A program made the translations under genes and the position numbers. Below, piece after piece: positions 4,934-6,347 of a stretch of DNA of 6,347 bases. The stretch is from positions 1 to 6,347 of the forward strand of contig JAPOOQ010000374.1 of NCBI GenBank assembly GCA_026713345.1. Direction: 5' to 3'. The notes under the pieces are model-generated. The model saw only the letters and a program-made list of their open reading frames with translations. It had not been told where the DNA came from and ran no database searches. Each line of letters begins with the position of its first letter. The first letter of the stretch is position 1. The DNA comes from Gemmatimonadota bacterium. Lineage in GTDB: Bacteria; Gemmatimonadota; Gemmatimonadetes; Longimicrobiales; Gaopeijiaceae.

Positions 4934-5794
4934 CTACCCCCCCGCCACCCTTCCCCTGATCGCCTCCACCGTCACGCCCGTCCGGAACTCGATCAGCCTC
5001 TTCCCGTGCTCGATCGCCTCCTCCGCCGGCAGGATGCTGATCCCGTTGATCGTGGCCTTGCCTGCGTCGATCCGCTCCTGGAGTCGCACGTGCCGCGGGT
5101 TGTCGTTCATGATGATGGACGTGATGTAGTAGTCGTCGTGGAGCCCCTCGAGCCGCGGGTCCTCGTCGATGCCGAGCACGTCGCGCTGGTAGGTAAGCAC
5201 GTCCCCATAGTTGTAGTACTCGGGGATGTGCGCGATCCCCACCCCCTCGTCCGCCCACTCGGCCGACAGCTCGTCCGCAACCGCCGCCATCCCGCGCTGG
5301 TTGCCCCCCGAATCACCCAGCAGGAAGATCCACTCGAAGCCCTGCGCCTTGAGGCTGATCGCCATGTCGCGCAGCACCGCCATGAAGGTCTCCTGCGAGA
5401 AGCGGATGCCGCCCGGGGTGGACGCGCGCTCCGGGTTTCCCGGCTCGATCGTGACGATCGGCGCGACGAGCGTGCCGCCGAGCTCCCGCGCGATCGACTC
5501 GCCCATGACGCGCAGCACGTGGTTGTGCTTGCCGGTCGTGAGGTAGGGGCCGTTCTCCTCGATCCCGCCCGTGAGGATGAGCGCGGTGTTGGTGCCGGCC
5601 GCCAGGAGGTCGCGCACCTCCAGCATGGTGAGCTCCTCGATCCAGACGTTGTCCGCCGCCGCGATGGGGCGGGGGAAGGTGGCCATGTCCTTCATCTCGC
5701 CGTCCTGCGCGAGGAGGGGGACGGGGGTGGGGAGGAGGGGAGCTGGCAGGAGGACCAGCGTGAATGCACGGGCCACGATTCGTCGTATCGTCAT
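4934..5794 (-). CDS. secreted creatininase-family protein
   Basis: This 286-aa protein begins with a Sec-type signal peptide: basic T-I-R-R-I-V-A-R, then a hydrophobic stretch to about residue 29 with probable cleavage after L-L-A. The mature part has the creatininase-family fold (PF02633) landmarks. G-G-I-E-E-N-G-P-Y-L-T-T-G-K-H-N lies at 76-91, G-D-S-G-G-N-Q at 160-166, and H-D-D-Y-Y-I-T-S at 219-226. Classical members are Zn/Mn amidohydrolases with E-x-H-G-P, a downstream Asp, and GHGGN. Here E80 is kept, but the His is N81 (alignment E80-E-N), the Asp position is a His, and GHGGN reads GDSGGN, so metal binding must differ. The substrate is unknown and should not be assumed to be creatinine. 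ATG 5794 is preceded by AGGA about 10 nt upstream and by in-frame stops, which fixes the start. Confidence 0.88.
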   Translation of the reverse strand: MTIRRIVARAFTLVLLPAPLLPTPVPLLAQDGEMKDMATFPRPIAAADNVWIEELTMLEVRDLLAAGTNTALILTGGIEENGPYLTTGKHNHVLRVMGESIARELGGTLVAPIVTIEPGNPERASTPGGIRFSQETFMAVLRDMAISLKAQGFEWIFLLGDSGGNQRGMAAVADELSAEWADEGVGIAHIPEYYNYGDVLTYQRDVLGIDEDPRLEGLHDDYYITSIIMNDNPRHVRLQERIDAGKATINGISILPAEEAIEHGKRLIEFRTGVTVEAIRGRVAGG

Positions 5795-5848
5795 TTTGTC
5801 ATCATCCTGTCGCGTTATCGGAGTTTGCTGTCAGCATTCTGTCCTCGA

Positions 5849-5892
5849 TTTCATCATCATCTCATCACCGTTTCATCATCATGTCATCATTG
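5849..5892. repeat. 22-bp tandem repeat, two copies (TCATCA-rich)
   Basis: Two adjoining units, 5849-5870 and 5871-5892, share TTTCATCATCAT-N-TCATCA and differ at only three of 22 positions. They lie in the 165-bp gap between the TrkA-like gene and the creatininase-family gene, upstream of the latter. More TCATC motifs occur at 5791-5805. They look like a small simple-sequence expansion, possibly affecting the promoter. Confidence 0.6.
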
Positions 5893-5959
5893 CGCATCGC
5901 GAACGATGCCCGTTCCCATGTCCTGCTGGCGCCCGGGCCCCGCCGGGTCACCCCGCTTG

Positions 5960-6347
5960 TCATCCCACGTACTCCCGCAGCCTCCCCACCTGCTCCTCAT
6001 CCCCAAGCACGATGACGTCGTCGCCCGGCTCGAGGACCGTGTCGCCCGGCGGATTGAGCAGCACCTTGTCGGGCGGCGTGCCGTGCTTGCGGATCGCGAC
6101 AACCAGCAGGCCGGTCTCGTCCAGAATCCGCGCGCCGGCCAGGGTGCTCCCGGCGACCTGTGAACCGGCACCCACCGTGGCGTGGTCCAGGTGCCGGGAC
6201 AGATGGCTGCCGGGCGCGGTGACGTCCAGGAACGACGCGACGGCGGGACGCACCAGCACGGACGCCACCCAGACCGCGCCGGCCACGTTCGGGCTCACCA
6301 CATGGTCGGCCCCAGCGCGGCGGATCTTGTCGATCGTGCGCTCCCCC
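5960..6347 (-). CDS. TrkA/RCK potassium-transport regulator or channel subunit, C-terminal part (partial)
   Basis: The frame continues past the right edge, so the N-terminus is missing; the GTG at 6301 is internal. About 128 residues are visible. The first, I-R-R-A-G-A-D-H-V-V-S-P-N, are the end of an RCK_N (TrkA-N, Rossmann-like) domain. After a linker with R-P-A-V-A-S-F-L-D comes an RCK_C domain, from about S-Q-V-A-G-S-T-L to D-D-V-I-V-L-G-D-E-E-Q-V-G-R-L. Such proteins gate potassium uptake systems or channels by binding nucleotides or ions in the cytoplasm. Whether this one is a stand-alone TrkA/KtrA subunit or the tail of a fused ion-channel polypeptide cannot be told without the missing part. 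It is convergent with nothing in the window and lies upstream of the creatininase-family gene on the same strand, 165 bp away. Confidence 0.9.
   Translation of the reverse strand, partial: GERTIDKIRRAGADHVVSPNVAGAVWVASVLVRPAVASFLDVTAPGSHLSRHLDHATVGAGSQVAGSTLAGARILDETGLLVVAIRKHGTPPDKVLLNPPGDTVLEPGDDVIVLGDEEQVGRLREYVG

Noticed and set aside
5849..5892. CRISPR-like repeats
   Set aside because: Two directly adjoining units without spacers and made of simple TCATCA sequence are not a CRISPR array.
4883..6163. A 426-codon open frame on the plus strand
   Set aside because: It is antisense to the well-supported creatininase-family and TrkA-like genes, has low-complexity Arg/His/Pro-rich content and no family motif; it is a GC-rich shadow frame.

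Overview
The window is GC-rich bacterial DNA, probably from an environmental or uncultured lineage. A Gemmatimonadota-like or similar high-GC bacterium is possible, but that is only an impression from GC content, a tRNA gene without encoded CCA, and the style of the secreted creatininase-family protein. The two ends look like ordinary chromosome. The left end holds the C-terminal DNA-binding domain of an OmpR-type response regulator (+). The right end holds a secreted creatininase-family protein and the C-terminal half of a TrkA/RCK potassium-transport regulator (both -).

Between them lies an accessory region of about 4.5 kb bounded by signs of site-specific integration. Right after the response regulator is the 3' remnant of a tyrosine recombinase (301-612, +). 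Next comes an intact tRNA-Val(UAC) gene (660-734, -). An exact 43-bp copy of the 3' half of that tRNA, from anticodon loop to just past the 3' end, recurs at 4789-4831 in the opposite orientation. Such tRNA 3'-end duplications are the usual att footprint of tRNA-targeting integrases. Here the copies are inverted rather than direct, so an inversion, two independent insertions or a chimeric assembly must be invoked. A possible MobC-like mobilisation-gene remnant (1059-1151, +) adds to the mobile-DNA debris.

The cargo is a tightly overlapping three-gene minus-strand operon reading from 4041 down to 1183. Gene 1 is an AbiEi-family antitoxin/regulator (369 aa) with a winged helix and an apparent PD-(D/E)xK-like N-terminal motif. 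Gene 2 is an AbiEii/DUF1814-type nucleotidyltransferase toxin (about 287 aa). Gene 3 overlaps gene 2 by ATGA and encodes a two-part protein: an N-terminal region resembling AbiJ-type N-terminal domains and a C-terminal Mrr-like PD-(D/E)xK nuclease. Gene 3 carries a single-base frameshift near 1797-1812. A clear AT-rich promoter precedes gene 1. Its -35 box lies inside a perfect 8-bp inverted repeat that is a good candidate AbiEi operator, and the transcript may be leaderless.

The likely logic is a type IV (AbiE-like) toxin-antitoxin pair with an added third gene for a nuclease effector, i.e. a phage-defence or island-stabilisation cassette on a tRNA-integrated island. The gene-poor stretches 747-1058 and 4087-4788 hold only repeats and no convincing genes.
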